A stretch of 32,026 bases of DNA. Source: Desulfovirgula sp. (GTDB lineage Bacteria; Bacillota; Desulfotomaculia; Desulfotomaculales; Desulfovirgulaceae). The position numbers were made by a program, and so were the translations under genes. Positions 5,822-14,430 of this stretch are shown here, piece after piece; within the stretch, counting starts at the first letter, position 1, and the number at the start of each line of letters is the position of its first letter. The notes below the pieces were generated by a model. It made no database searches, had not been told where the DNA came from, and saw nothing but the letters and a program-made list of their open reading frames with translations. Location of the stretch: contig DYEX01000185.1 in the NCBI GenBank assembly GCA_020725525.1, positions 1 to 32,026 of the forward strand, given 5' to 3'.

Positions 5822-8800
5822 ATGAAAATTACCGATACATCCATCCAGCGCCCCATGCTGGTGGCCGTGCTGGTAACCGTACTGCTGATCCTGGGCGGCG
5901 TTTCTTTAAGCCGCCTGGCCATTGACCTGTGGCCCGAAATGAACCTGCCCGTGGCCGCGGTGGTCACCGAATATCCCGGGGCGGGGCCGGAGGAAGTGGA
6001 GCAGCAGGTCACCCGGCCTCTGGAGTCCATCCTGGCCACGGTGAGCAACCTGGATACCATCCGGTCCACCAGCAGCATGGGTACTTCCACCATTATCCTC
6101 ATGTTTGATTGGGGGACGGACATGAACTACGCCGCCCTGCAGATCCGGGAAAAGGTGGATATCATCCGGCAGTACCTGCCGTCGGGGGTCAAGACACCCA
6201 TGACCTTCAAGATGGACCCCAACATGATGCCCATCATGCAGCTGGCCCTGTCCTCCGAAGATCCCCGGCGGTTGAAACAGCTTACCGATGATGTAATCCA
6301 GCCTCGGCTGGAACGGGTCGGCGGCGTGGCCAGCGTCTGGTCGGCCGGCGGGGTGGAGCGGGAGATCCGGGTGCTGGTGGACCCGGAGCGGCTGGCCGGA
6401 TACGGCCTCACCTTAAACGGCCTGACCCAGGCCCTTTCGGCGGAAAACCTGAACGTTTCCGGGGGCACCGTGCAGGAAGGCACGAAAGATCTGCTGGTGC
6501 GGGTGACCGGGGAGTTCCGGGATCTGGACCAGGTGCGCCGGGTGGTGGTGGGTGCTCCGGGAGGGCACCCGGTGCACCTGGGGGATGTGGCCCGGGTGGA
6601 GGACGGGCACAAAAAGATCACCCAGTTCAGCCGGGTGGACGGCAAGCCCGGCCTGTCGGTATATATCCAGAAACAGAGCGGCGCCAATACGGTCCAGGTG
6701 GCCCGGGCGGTGCACAAAGCCCTGGATGATTTGAAGAAGGAGTTGCCCGGGGTCCGCTTTGACGTGGTCCTGGACCAGTCGGAATTCATTGAGCGGAGCA
6801 TCAACCACGTGGTGAAGGAAATCCTGGTGGGCGGCTTCCTGGCCATGCTGGTGATGTGGATTTTCCTGCGCAACCTGCGCAGCACCCTGATCATCTCCAC
6901 GTCCATTCCCATTTCCATCATCGGCACCTTTGTGCTCATTTACTTTAATGATATGACCCTTAACCTGATCACCATGGGCGGCCTGGCCCTGGGGGTCGGC
7001 CTGATCGTGGACGACGCCATCGTGGTGCTGGAGAACATCTACCGCCACCGCCAGCTGGGTTACGGCCTGGTGGAGGCCGCCCGGGTGGGTACCGACGAGG
7101 TGGGCGGGGCGGTCATTGCTTCCACCCTGACCACCATGGCCGTCTTCCTGCCCGTGGTTTTTGTAAAAGGCCTGGCGGCCCAGCTGTTTACTCCCCTGGC
7201 TTTGACGGTATCCTTTGCCATTTTCACCTCCCTGGTGGTGGCCCTCACCCTGGTGCCCCTGATGGCCAGCCGCTGGCTTCACCTTGAGGAGGACCCAGCG
7301 GTGCCGGTACCGGAAGGGAGTGCTTCGCCGGGCAGTGCCGCCTCCGGCCTGCAGGGCTGGCGGAAGCTCTACAAACTGTCCGAGCGCTGGTTCAACAATT
7401 TAAATAACGCCTACCGCCGGTTACTGGAGTGGGCGTTGGACCACCGGCGGCGGGTAATCATCATCGTGGCGGTGCTCTTTGTCCTGAGCCTGGCGGCCTT
7501 TCCCCTGGTGGGCTTCGAGTTCATGCCCTCCATGGACCAGGGGCAGGTGAGCATTACCGTGGAAATGCCCCGGGGCACCTCCCTGGAGGAAACCAACCGG
7601 GTGGCCACGCGCATCGAAAAAATGGTGCAGGATCCCTGGGTGGAGAGCATTTTTACCGGGGTGGGCTTCACCGGCACCCAGGGCATGTGGGGGGAAAGTT
7701 CCACCGACGTTGCCCAGATCACCCTGCAGCTGGTGGATAAATCCCGGCGCAGCGTTACCGCCGAGGAGGTGGCGGAAATTTTACGCCAGAGGCTGAAGGA
7801 GATCCCCGGGGCGAAGATCAAGGTGAGCGCCGTGGAAGAGGGCAGCGGCATGATGGGCGGCGGCGCCCCGGTGCAGATCCAGGTGCGGGGCGATGATATG
7901 GCCACCCTCACCCGGCTGGGCGACCGGGTGGCGGAACTGGTGCGCCGGGTCCCCGGCACCCGGGAGGTGACCAGCAGCCTCCAGGAGGGCCGCCCCGAGG
8001 TGCAGGTGCTGGTCCACCGTGACCGGGCGGCGGCCTGCGGCCTGTCACCGGCGGAGGTGGCCTCCACCGTGCGCACGGCCGTTGAAGGCACTGTGGCCAC
8101 CCGCTACCGCACCGGCGGGGAAGAGGTGGACATCCGGGTGCAGCTGGCCGGCGGTGCGGTCACCCGCCTGTCCGATTTATCCACCCTGACCATTCTATCC
8201 CCCACCGGCGCGTCCGTACCTTTAAGCCAGGTGGCGGAAATAGTGGAAACCCGGGGGCCCCACGCCATTGACCGGCAGGACCAGACCCGGCTGGTAACCG
8301 TTACCGCCCAGCTGGCGGGGCGGGACCTGGGCAGCGTGATCAAGGATATCCGGGCCGGGTTGAAAGGCCTTTCCCTGCCTCCGGGGTACACCGTGGAATT
8401 CAGCGGTGAGCAGGAGCAGATGGCCGAAACCTTCGGCGACCTGAGCCTGGCCCTGGTGCTGGCGGTGGTCCTGGTCTATCTGGTGATGGTGGCCCAGTTT
8501 GAGTCGGCGTTGTACCCCTTCATCATCATGTTTTCCGTGCCCGTGACCATGGTGGGGGTTACCTTCAGCCTGCTGGTTACCGGGCGTACCTTTTCCGTGC
8601 CTGCCTTCATCGGCCTGATCATGCTGGTGGGCATAGTGGTGAAAAACGCCATAGTTTTTGTGGATTACGTCAACATCCTGCGCCGGAGGGGTCTGGAGCG
8701 CCGGGAGGCCATTTTGAAGGCCGGTCCCACCCGCCTGCGCCCCATCCTGATGACGGCGCTCACGGCCATCCTGGCCATGCTGCCCATGGCTCTGGGTATC

Positions 8801-8986
8801 GGCGAGGGCTCCGAAGGGCAGGCGCCCATGGCCACGGTGGTGGCCGGCGGGCTGGCCTTTTCGACCCTGATCACCCTGGTGCTGGTACCCGTGATTTACA
8901 CCATCCTGGACGACTGGAAGGAGCGCTGGCAGGCCCGGTGGGCCGGGAGACGGACCGCCCGCCTGGAGGCCGGGAATAGAGGTTAG
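5822..8986 (+). CDS. RND multidrug efflux transporter (AcrB/HAE-type)
   Basis: At 1054 residues this is a full-length RND pump that uses the proton gradient to expel hydrophobic compounds. The two-fold repeat is complete: TM1 (PMLVAVLVTVLLILGGVSLS), a first periplasmic-type loop (porter domain), TM2-6, a second half beginning near residue 540 (RRRVIIIVAVLFVLSLAAFP), and TM8-12. The proton-relay residues are present: D397-D398 in GLIVDDAIVVLENI (TM4) and K941 in GIVVKNAIVFVDY (TM10). The ATG has AGGAGG eight bases upstream. It follows its lipoprotein adaptor and precedes a second adaptor-pump pair. Substrates cannot be told from sequence. Confidence 0.95.
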   Translation: MKITDTSIQRPMLVAVLVTVLLILGGVSLSRLAIDLWPEMNLPVAAVVTEYPGAGPEEVEQQVTRPLESILATVSNLDTIRSTSSMGTSTIILMFDWGTDMNYAALQIREKVDIIRQYLPSGVKTPMTFKMDPNMMPIMQLALSSEDPRRLKQLTDDVIQPRLERVGGVASVWSAGGVEREIRVLVDPERLAGYGLTLNGLTQALSAENLNVSGGTVQEGTKDLLVRVTGEFRDLDQVRRVVVGAPGGHPVHLGDVARVEDGHKKITQFSRVDGKPGLSVYIQKQSGANTVQVARAVHKALDDLKKELPGVRFDVVLDQSEFIERSINHVVKEILVGGFLAMLVMWIFLRNLRSTLIISTSIPISIIGTFVLIYFNDMTLNLITMGGLALGVGLIVDDAIVVLENIYRHRQLGYGLVEAARVGTDEVGGAVIASTLTTMAVFLPVVFVKGLAAQLFTPLALTVSFAIFTSLVVALTLVPLMASRWLHLEEDPAVPVPEGSASPGSAASGLQGWRKLYKLSERWFNNLNNAYRRLLEWALDHRRRVIIIVAVLFVLSLAAFPLVGFEFMPSMDQGQVSITVEMPRGTSLEETNRVATRIEKMVQDPWVESIFTGVGFTGTQGMWGESSTDVAQITLQLVDKSRRSVTAEEVAEILRQRLKEIPGAKIKVSAVEEGSGMMGGGAPVQIQVRGDDMATLTRLGDRVAELVRRVPGTREVTSSLQEGRPEVQVLVHRDRAAACGLSPAEVASTVRTAVEGTVATRYRTGGEEVDIRVQLAGGAVTRLSDLSTLTILSPTGASVPLSQVAEIVETRGPHAIDRQDQTRLVTVTAQLAGRDLGSVIKDIRAGLKGLSLPPGYTVEFSGEQEQMAETFGDLSLALVLAVVLVYLVMVAQFESALYPFIIMFSVPVTMVGVTFSLLVTGRTFSVPAFIGLIMLVGIVVKNAIVFVDYVNILRRRGLERREAILKAGPTRLRPILMTALTAILAMLPMALGIGEGSEGQAPMATVVAGGLAFSTLITLVLVPVIYTILDDWKERWQARWAGRRTARLEAGNRG

Positions 8987-8987
8987 A

Positions 8988-9065
8988 GGTTGGAGGTCGG
9001 AAGTAGGAAACAAGGTCGGAGGTCGGAAGTGGGAAATAAGGTTGGAGGTCGGAAGCCGGAGAGAG
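8988..9065. repeat. 26-bp tandem repeat of the GGTCGGAAGT family
   Basis: Three consecutive 26-bp units (8988-9013, 9014-9039, 9040-9065) share the pattern GGTTGGAGGTCGGAAGTAGG plus an A-rich end. They begin two bases after the RND stop codon and run into the ribosome site of the next gene. Related sequence occurs at 18121-18156, 27771-27873 and, more loosely, 29699-29730. Confidence 0.85.
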
Positions 9066-9080
9066 AAGGGAGAGTTCGGG

Positions 9081-9734
9081 ATGAAAAACAAAAAGGCTAT
9101 GCTGGCCGTGGCCGCGGTAATGGTGGCCGTCCTTGCCGCCATATCTTTTTACTACTGGCATATGAACCGCTACTACGTCACTACCGAAGATGCCCGTATC
9201 GATGGGGATATTTACCGGGTGAGTCCCCAGGTATCCGGTAAATTGCTGGAGATAAACGTGGAAGAGGGGCAGGCGGTCAGGGCCGGGGATATCGTTGCCC
9301 GTCTGGACGACACCACCCTCTCCCCGGGGGCCAACATTGACCTTACGGTGGTGCGGTCACCCGTAAGCGGCGTGGTGGTTAAAAAGGTGGCCCATGTGGG
9401 TGAAATTGCCGCTCCGGGACAGCCTGTAATCATGGTTGTGGATCCGTCAGCCCTCTACATCACCGCCAATATCGAGGAGACCGATCTGAAAAAGGTGCGT
9501 CCGGGTCAAAAGGTGGACATTACGCTGGATGTCCTGCCGGGGCACAAATTCACGGGCCATGTGGCACGTATAGGGCGGGCCTCCCTTTCCACCTTCTCCT
9601 TATTGCCCTCCAGCACCGGGGGAAGCTTTACCAAAGTGGTGCAGCGGGTGCCCGTGAAGATCGTGTTCGACGAGTATCCCGAAAATTATGTGGAAGTAGG
9701 CACCAATGCCCGGGTGAAGATTCATATCCGGTGA
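9081..9734 (+). CDS. EmrA/HlyD-type adaptor lacking the coiled-coil hairpin
   Basis: The ATG 9081 stands eight bases after AAGGGAG; the longer frame from 9042 would translate the tandem repeat and is rejected. The 217-residue protein has one N-terminal membrane anchor (residues 5-25) and the EmrA-like stretch YVTTEDARIDGDIYRVSPQV. It then has a lipoyl first half (INVEEGQAVRAGDIVARLDD), only about 15 residues of linker, and the second half (VVRSPVSGVVVKK). A beta-barrel domain follows. In E. coli EmrA (about 390 residues) a long helical hairpin sits where this short linker is, so this adaptor cannot reach a TolC duct the usual way. It lies 16 bp before the DHA2 pump gene and is surely its partner. 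Confidence 0.88.
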   Translation: MKNKKAMLAVAAVMVAVLAAISFYYWHMNRYYVTTEDARIDGDIYRVSPQVSGKLLEINVEEGQAVRAGDIVARLDDTTLSPGANIDLTVVRSPVSGVVVKKVAHVGEIAAPGQPVIMVVDPSALYITANIEETDLKKVRPGQKVDITLDVLPGHKFTGHVARIGRASLSTFSLLPSSTGGSFTKVVQRVPVKIVFDEYPENYVEVGTNARVKIHIR

Positions 9735-9750
9735 CCGGGCGGGGGGTTGT

Positions 9751-11283
9751 ATGATCATGTCCGAGGCTAAACCGGCCGTTTCTGAAGGAAAGGGGTTTCC
9801 CTGGCGGGAATTGTTAATCCTGGTCATCGGTCCCTTTATGGCCATACTCGACGGGAGCATTGTCAATGTGGCCGTACCCAAGCTGATGGCCGTTTTTGGC
9901 GTGGGTACAGATAAAGTGCAGTGGGTTTTAACCGCCTACCTGCTTACCTCCGGGGTCGTCATTCCGGTCAGCGGGTATCTGGGGGACGTCCTGGGGTACA
10001 GGCGCATGTATATCCTATCCCTGGCGGCTTTCACCCTCGGTTCCCTTTTCTGCGGCCTGTCGTGGAGCAACACTTCCCTGGTGGTGGCCAGGGTATGCCA
10101 GGCCGTGGGGGGCGGGATGCTTGTCCCCATCAGCATGGGCATGCTTTTTAAAGTCGTTCCCCGGGGAAAGATGGGTATGGCCATGGGCATCTGGGGGATA
10201 TCGGCCATGATGGCACCCACCATCGGCCCAACCCTGGGCGGCTACCTGGTGGATGAACTTTCCTGGCACATGATCTTTTTAATCAACCTGCCGGTTGGTT
10301 TGCTGGGTATGTTCCTTGCTGCCGTTTTTTTGAAGGAAACCCCCCTGCTGAAAGCCAGGTTCGACCTGGTGGGTTGTCTTTTGTGCGGGGCCGGCTGCTT
10401 TGCCGTCCTGCTGGCTTTAAGCGAAGGGCAGGATAAGGGATGGACTTCCCAGTACATTGTCACCCTGCTGGCGGCGGCCTTCTTTTTCCTGCTCCTGTTT
10501 GTGCTCTGGGAACTGCAGGAAGAACAACCCATGCTGGACGTCCGGCTGCTGACGAACCCCGTGTTTGCGGCCAGCCTTTTAACCACAGCTGTGGTGACGA
10601 TCGGCCTTTTCGGCGGGCTTTTTCTGGTCCCCATTTTTACCCAAAACCTGCTGGGTTTAACACCCATGCAGACGGGTTTGCTCATTATGCCTTCGGCTCT
10701 GGCCAGCGGCCTGATGATGCCCATCAGCGGCCGGTTGTACGATAAAATTGGGGCGAGACCGCTGGCCCTGGTGGGGCTGTCGGTGGTTGCCTTTACGACA
10801 TGGGAGCTTCATAAAATAAACCTGGACATTTCCACGCACTGGCTGCAAATGATGATGGTGTACCGGTCTCTCGGTATGGGGCTGGCCATGATGCCCATCA
10901 GCACCGCGGGTATGGAGGCCGTTCCGGCCGTGCTTTCCGGGCGGGCGTCGGCATTTAACAACCTGGTGCGCCAGGTTTCGGCTTCCCTGGGCATCGCCTT
11001 TCTCACTTACGTCATGACCAGGCGCCAGGCCTACCACTTCAGCTGGTTGGGCGACGGTTTTTCCTGGTCTTCCCCGGTGGCTTATGGAGCCCTCCAGCAG
11101 GTCAAGCAGGCTCTGGCCCTGTCCGGGGACAGCGCCCTGGCCGTCATCAGCATGGCCGCCCAGCGGCAGGCCATGGCCAGCGCCATTGCCGATACCTTCA
11201 TTGTCAGTGCCGTGATGGTGGCCGTGGCCATACCGCTGTCCCTGTTTCTGGGCAAGAAGGGGAAGGATGCCAGGGGTGGATAG
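9751..11283 (+). CDS. DHA2-family (EmrB/QacA) MFS drug:proton antiporter
   Basis: The 510-residue, 14-TM-type transporter shows motif D1 (LDGSIVNVAVP) in TM1, motif A (GYLGDVLGYRR) in loop 2-3 and the antiporter motif C region (MAPTIGPTLGGYLVDELSWH) in TM5. These are diagnostic of DHA2 drug exporters. Start ATG 9751 (or ATG 9757, same frame) follows a G-rich ribosome site at 9740-9745. With the preceding short adaptor it forms an EmrAB-like pair, and it ends the efflux unit begun by marR. A promoter for the next gene starts right after its stop codon. Substrate is unknown. Confidence 0.93.
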   Translation: MIMSEAKPAVSEGKGFPWRELLILVIGPFMAILDGSIVNVAVPKLMAVFGVGTDKVQWVLTAYLLTSGVVIPVSGYLGDVLGYRRMYILSLAAFTLGSLFCGLSWSNTSLVVARVCQAVGGGMLVPISMGMLFKVVPRGKMGMAMGIWGISAMMAPTIGPTLGGYLVDELSWHMIFLINLPVGLLGMFLAAVFLKETPLLKARFDLVGCLLCGAGCFAVLLALSEGQDKGWTSQYIVTLLAAAFFFLLLFVLWELQEEQPMLDVRLLTNPVFAASLLTTAVVTIGLFGGLFLVPIFTQNLLGLTPMQTGLLIMPSALASGLMMPISGRLYDKIGARPLALVGLSVVAFTTWELHKINLDISTHWLQMMMVYRSLGMGLAMMPISTAGMEAVPAVLSGRASAFNNLVRQVSASLGIAFLTYVMTRRQAYHFSWLGDGFSWSSPVAYGALQQVKQALALSGDSALAVISMAAQRQAMASAIADTFIVSAVMVAVAIPLSLFLGKKGKDARGG

Positions 11284-11289
11284 GGTTGC

Positions 11290-11318
11290 TTGACGGTAGG
11301 GTTAACGGGTAGTATTAT
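11290..11318 (+). promoter_or_regulatory. Promoter of the cell-wall glycosyltransferase unit
   Basis: TTGACG (11290-11295) and TATTAT (11313-11318) are exactly 17 bp apart. The leader to the start codon at 11446 is about 120 nt. A second TTGACG at 11341 has no good -10 box at the right distance. Confidence 0.65.
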
Positions 11319-11445
11319 AAGGTGGGCCATTTTTCATTTGTTGACGGCCTCGAGGTGTTGGAAATTAACACAATGCTTGCCGGTCGTTGAATGGAACCAA
11401 ATGGGGCTGTAATTCGTCTATTAGCGTGGGAGGGTTTCGGAGTCC

Positions 11446-12207
11446 ATGCACATAAACCTCCTGGGTGCCCGGGTTGATGCGGTCGATCTGGCCGGAGCGG
11501 TGGAGAAAGTGACTGCCTTTGTGGCCACGGGACGCCCTCACCAGGTAATTACCTTAAACCCGGAAATTTTGTACCGTGCCCAGCAGGAGCCGGAACTGCT
11601 GGCCTTAATTAACCAGGCCGACCTGGTCACCGCCGACGGCATCGGCATCGTCTGGGCGGCAGGGGTGGCCGGCACCCCCGTGCCCTGTCGGGTGACGGGC
11701 ATCGATCTCATGCTGGCGCTGGTGGAAAGGGCCGCCCGGGAAAGGTGGCGCATCTTTCTGCTGGGGGCGGCGCCGGGGGTGGCGGAGGAGGCCGCCCGCC
11801 GGCTGCAGGAAAAATACCCGGGGCTTGTGGTGGCCGGCACGCAGCACGGCTATTTCAAACCGGCCCCCGTTGCTGCAGGGGCCGGGGAAACAGGTGTGAC
11901 GGAGTGGGACGTGGTGGAACAGATCCGGGCGGCAAAACCCGACCTGCTTTTTGTGGCCCTGGGTGCCCCCAGGCAGGAAAAATTTATCGCCCGGCACAAG
12001 CAGGCCCTGGGCGTGCCTGTGGCCATGGGCGTGGGCGGCAGCTTTGATGTGATTGCCGGCCGGGTGGCCAGGGCTCCAGTGTGGATGCAGCGCCTCCACC
12101 TGGAATGGCTGGGCCGGCTGCTCCGGGAACCGCGCCGCTGGCGCCGCATGCTGGTGTTGCCCCGTTTTGCCTGGCTGGTCTGGCGAAAGGCACGGTTGGG
12201 GAAATGA
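11446..12207 (+). CDS. WecG/TagA/CpsF-family glycosyltransferase
   Basis: This GT26 enzyme transfers an N-acetylmannosamine-type sugar onto an undecaprenyl-PP-GlcNAc lipid, the second step of wall teichoic acid or secondary polymer synthesis at the inner membrane face. Of 253 residues, the ones known from TagA are visible: T36 and N38 (VITLNPEIL), the proposed base D64 (VTADGIGIVW), R82 (PCRVTGID) and Q177 (LGAPRQEKFI). The C-terminus is basic and membrane-binding (GRLLREPRRWRRMLVLPRF). About 15 extra residues (around 140-155) make a Gly/Ala loop. A WecA/TagO-type enzyme that could supply its substrate is encoded at 23689. Donor sugar is inferred from the family. Confidence 0.9.
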   Translation: MHINLLGARVDAVDLAGAVEKVTAFVATGRPHQVITLNPEILYRAQQEPELLALINQADLVTADGIGIVWAAGVAGTPVPCRVTGIDLMLALVERAARERWRIFLLGAAPGVAEEAARRLQEKYPGLVVAGTQHGYFKPAPVAAGAGETGVTEWDVVEQIRAAKPDLLFVALGAPRQEKFIARHKQALGVPVAMGVGGSFDVIAGRVARAPVWMQRLHLEWLGRLLREPRRWRRMLVLPRFAWLVWRKARLGK

Positions 12208-12329
12208 TTAAGGCTCACCGGAGCAAGCGAGAGGCAGAACAGGGTAGTTGGAAAGTGGGGATAACTCAGGCAGGAAAGAGAAAGCTTTTGTCGAACCTTA
12301 AATTAATTATGGCCATTGGAGGGATTCGG

Positions 12330-12797
12330 ATGCGTAAAAAATGGCCTGCCGTGGTGGCAGCCGTGTTATTGTGCGGACTGCTCGCGGTTGGGGGATATGC
12401 CCGCCTGGCCGGGGCGGCGGTTGGCGGGGAACCGGGTTCCGACGCCGATCCCCTGGTAAGCAAGAGCTTCGTGGAGGAATATGTGGCCAGATATGTGCGC
12501 GAAGTCCTGGGAGAAAGGCAGGGCGGCGGGGACTTCCAGTGGCGGGTGACCACCGTACCTGCCGGGCAGGAGTTTACCGGCGGTGCGGGAATGGAATTTA
12601 TCCTGCGTTCCGGTAAGGCAGTGGCCGTGGATCCCACGGGCAGCGGCATACCGGATGTCACTGCCGGTACCAACCTGACCGCCGGGAAGGCGGTGGCTCC
12701 CAACCACCTGTATATTATTCCTAAGGCCGACGGCCGGGGCCTGCGTGCCCAGACCAATGTCATTGTTATGTACCGGGGGCAGGCAAGCGGGAAGTGA
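12330..12797 (+). CDS. Secreted protein of unknown function
   Basis: ATG 12330 has GGAGGG seven bases upstream; the frame is open further left but lacks starts with ribosome sites. The 155-residue product has a clear signal peptide (KKWPAVVAAVLLCGLLAVGG) and no other membrane segment. The mature part has SDADPLVSKSFVEEYVARYV, then GQEFTGGAGMEFILRSGKAV, GIPDVTAGTNL and ANHLYIIP-like PNHLYIIPKADGRG. I recognise this as a recurrent small secreted domain in Firmicutes but know no function or name for it. It lies between a TagA-type transferase and an LCP ligase, so a role in wall-polymer display is a reasonable inference only. Confidence 0.8.
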   Translation: MRKKWPAVVAAVLLCGLLAVGGYARLAGAAVGGEPGSDADPLVSKSFVEEYVARYVREVLGERQGGGDFQWRVTTVPAGQEFTGGAGMEFILRSGKAVAVDPTGSGIPDVTAGTNLTAGKAVAPNHLYIIPKADGRGLRAQTNVIVMYRGQASGK

Positions 12798-12867
12798 AAT
12801 GGACTGCCCGGCTGAGGGGCTAACCGGTGTTCTGCCGCCGGTGGTGCTGAAATGAGGTGTTCATATC

Positions 12868-14211
12868 GTGGTAAGGCCAAGAAGACGCAGAAGGGGCTTT
12901 CTACCCTTGCTGGGGCTGGCCCTGCTCCTGTTTTTGGGGGGCGGTTTTTTACTGGCCAACCAGTTGGGGTTCTTGTGGTTGGGTCTGGCCGTTGACCCGG
13001 AAGGCAATACGGTGGAGGCCAGTCAGCCCCCGGAGTCCTTTACCGTGCTGCTCCTGGGCACCGATGCCCGGCCCGGGGAAAAGGTGGGTCGAACCGACAG
13101 TATTATTGTGGCCAACGTGGATGGCGAAAAAAAGCGCATAGCCCTGCTTTCCATACCCCGGGATACCCGGGTGGAAATCCCCGGTCACGGGACGGATAAA
13201 ATCAATGCCGCCGCCGTTTACGGCGGGCCGGCGCTGACCTGTGAGACCGTCTCCAACCTCATCGGGATGCCCGTGCAGTATTACGCCCTGGCCCGCTGGG
13301 AAGGGTTCAAGAACATTGTGGACGTCCTGGGCGGCGTGACCATCGACGTGGAAAGGAACATGTATCACTACGACAGTTCCGACGGCCGTCAATATGCCAT
13401 CAACCTGCGCAAGGGGGTACAGCGCCTGGACGGCGATAAGGCCCTGCAGTATGTCCGCTTCCGGGGGGACGCCCTGGGGGACATCGGCCGCACGGAAAGG
13501 CAGCTGAAATTTTTAAAGGCCCTGGCCGGGGAAGTGATGCAGCCGGTCACCCTGGTAAAACTGCCCCGTCTGGTGCCGGAAATAAACAAGAGCGTGGAAA
13601 CCAACATGGGCTTCAAGCAGATGCTGGCCCTGGCCCGGGCGGCCCGGTATTTCGACCAGGCCGAAATCGTCACCCAGACCCTGCCCGGGCGGTTTCTGGA
13701 TTTAAGGGGCGTCAGCTACTGGTATGTGGACCCGGCGCAGGCCCATGAGGTGGCCCTGGCCCTCTTTGAAGAGGGGCGTGTGACGGAAGTGGTTCAGGGC
13801 CCCACGGTCAGCGAGGGTAAGTCTTCTTCCGGCCCGCCCGCGCGCAGGACGGGGACGGGTCAGCTTGCTGCCGGTGAGCCGGTGGTAACACCGTCTCAGT
13901 CACCCCCACCGGCGGTGCCGCCAGTTCTTCCTGGACCGGAAACAAACTCACCGGGCAGCGAGCCCGCGCCCGGTGATGGTGCCAACGGCGGTGCACCTGC
14001 AGGCGCTACGCCGGGGCAGGATAACGCTCCGTCTCCCGCCGATCAGCCGGGTAACGGTGGAGACACCGGTGACGGCAGCCCTTCTCCGCCTGCAGCGCGC
14101 ATAAAAACGGGCGAAAAGCAGAAGCCTCCCGCACCTGATGCGGAAAAACAGAGCGGTGATACCGGCGGGGTCATAGAAATTATCCCCATTCCCAGCGGAA
14201 GTGCCAGTTAG
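12868..14211 (+). CDS. LytR-CpsA-Psr (LCP) family wall-polymer ligase
   Basis: LCP enzymes move undecaprenyl-linked polymers onto peptidoglycan outside the membrane. The 447-residue protein has an Arg-rich N-terminus and one TM helix (residues 12-30). The LCP domain follows with FTVLLLGTDARPGEKVGRTD, LLSIPRDTRVEIPGHGTDKINAA, GGVTIDV and YVRFRGDALGDIGRTERQ, which contain the conserved Asp and Arg pyrophosphate-binding residues. From about residue 315 the tail is Pro/Gly/Ser-rich and low complexity, probably a wall-spanning spacer. GTG 12868 follows GAGGTG. It sits with the TagA-type transferase and CsaB, the enzymes of the polymer it would attach. Confidence 0.92.
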   Translation: MVRPRRRRRGFLPLLGLALLLFLGGGFLLANQLGFLWLGLAVDPEGNTVEASQPPESFTVLLLGTDARPGEKVGRTDSIIVANVDGEKKRIALLSIPRDTRVEIPGHGTDKINAAAVYGGPALTCETVSNLIGMPVQYYALARWEGFKNIVDVLGGVTIDVERNMYHYDSSDGRQYAINLRKGVQRLDGDKALQYVRFRGDALGDIGRTERQLKFLKALAGEVMQPVTLVKLPRLVPEINKSVETNMGFKQMLALARAARYFDQAEIVTQTLPGRFLDLRGVSYWYVDPAQAHEVALALFEEGRVTEVVQGPTVSEGKSSSGPPARRTGTGQLAAGEPVVTPSQSPPPAVPPVLPGPETNSPGSEPAPGDGANGGAPAGATPGQDNAPSPADQPGNGGDTGDGSPSPPAARIKTGEKQKPPAPDAEKQSGDTGGVIEIIPIPSGSAS

Positions 14212-14219
14212 TGGAAAAA

Positions 14220-14249
14220 TTCAGTAAAACGTTATGAGGAGGATGCGGC
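14220..14249 (+). repeat. Post-stop repeat module (CAGTAAAACCGT type)
   Basis: This 30-nt stretch, beginning TTCAGTAAAACGTTATGAGG, recurs at 31949-31979 with one substitution and one indel. Its first part also recurs at 16424. In all three places it lies just downstream of a stop codon on the same strand. Here it runs directly into the hairpin element. Confidence 0.75.
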
Positions 14250-14345
14250 ACTCACTGGAATACTAGCTCTTCCCAAAACCTGATGTGTCAATTAAACCTG
14301 AAACACCGGAAGCAGAGTCATATTTGGGTGAGTGGTGGGCCGCAT
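14243..14345. repeat. Hairpin element, copy 1 (subfamily A)
   Basis: The ends ATGCGGC (14243-14249) and GCCGCAT (14339-14345) are inverted, and CACTCAC (14249-14255) pairs with GTGAGTG (14328-14334). Inside, GTGT (14285-14288) pairs with ACAC (14303-14306) around a 14-nt loop that is nearly identical to the loop in copy 4. Compared with copies 2-4 the left arm of the closing stem lacks the CCCAG part. It lies in the 271-bp gap between the LCP and DUF5693 genes. Confidence 0.8.
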
Positions 14346-14385
14346 TCAACCTGGTTCACTGAATATTTACCCGTGAAGGTTTCCG

Positions 14386-14430
14386 TACGCCTCCTGTAGC
14401 ACCACTTGCAGTGCCCGCAGGAGGCTCGTA
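14386..14430 (+). other. Strong leader hairpin upstream of the DUF5693 gene
   Basis: GCCTCCTG (14389-14396) pairs with CAGGAGGC (14418-14425), with an inner stem GCAC (14399-14402)/GTGC (14411-14414) and an outer TACG/CGTA extension across a small bulge. A second small CCCC/GGGG hairpin follows near 14443-14454. There is no T-tract. The structure lies about 55 bases before the start codon and may attenuate or stabilise the transcript. Confidence 0.55.

Noticed and set aside
8988-9065. Possible CRISPR array
   Set aside because: The 26-bp units are contiguous with no spacers between them, and no cas gene is near.
8222-9142. Minus-strand frame of 306 codons across the RND gene end and the tandem repeats
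   Set aside because: It runs antisense to a certain RND gene and through the GGTCGGAAGT array. The protein is low-complexity His/Gln/Gly with no motifs.
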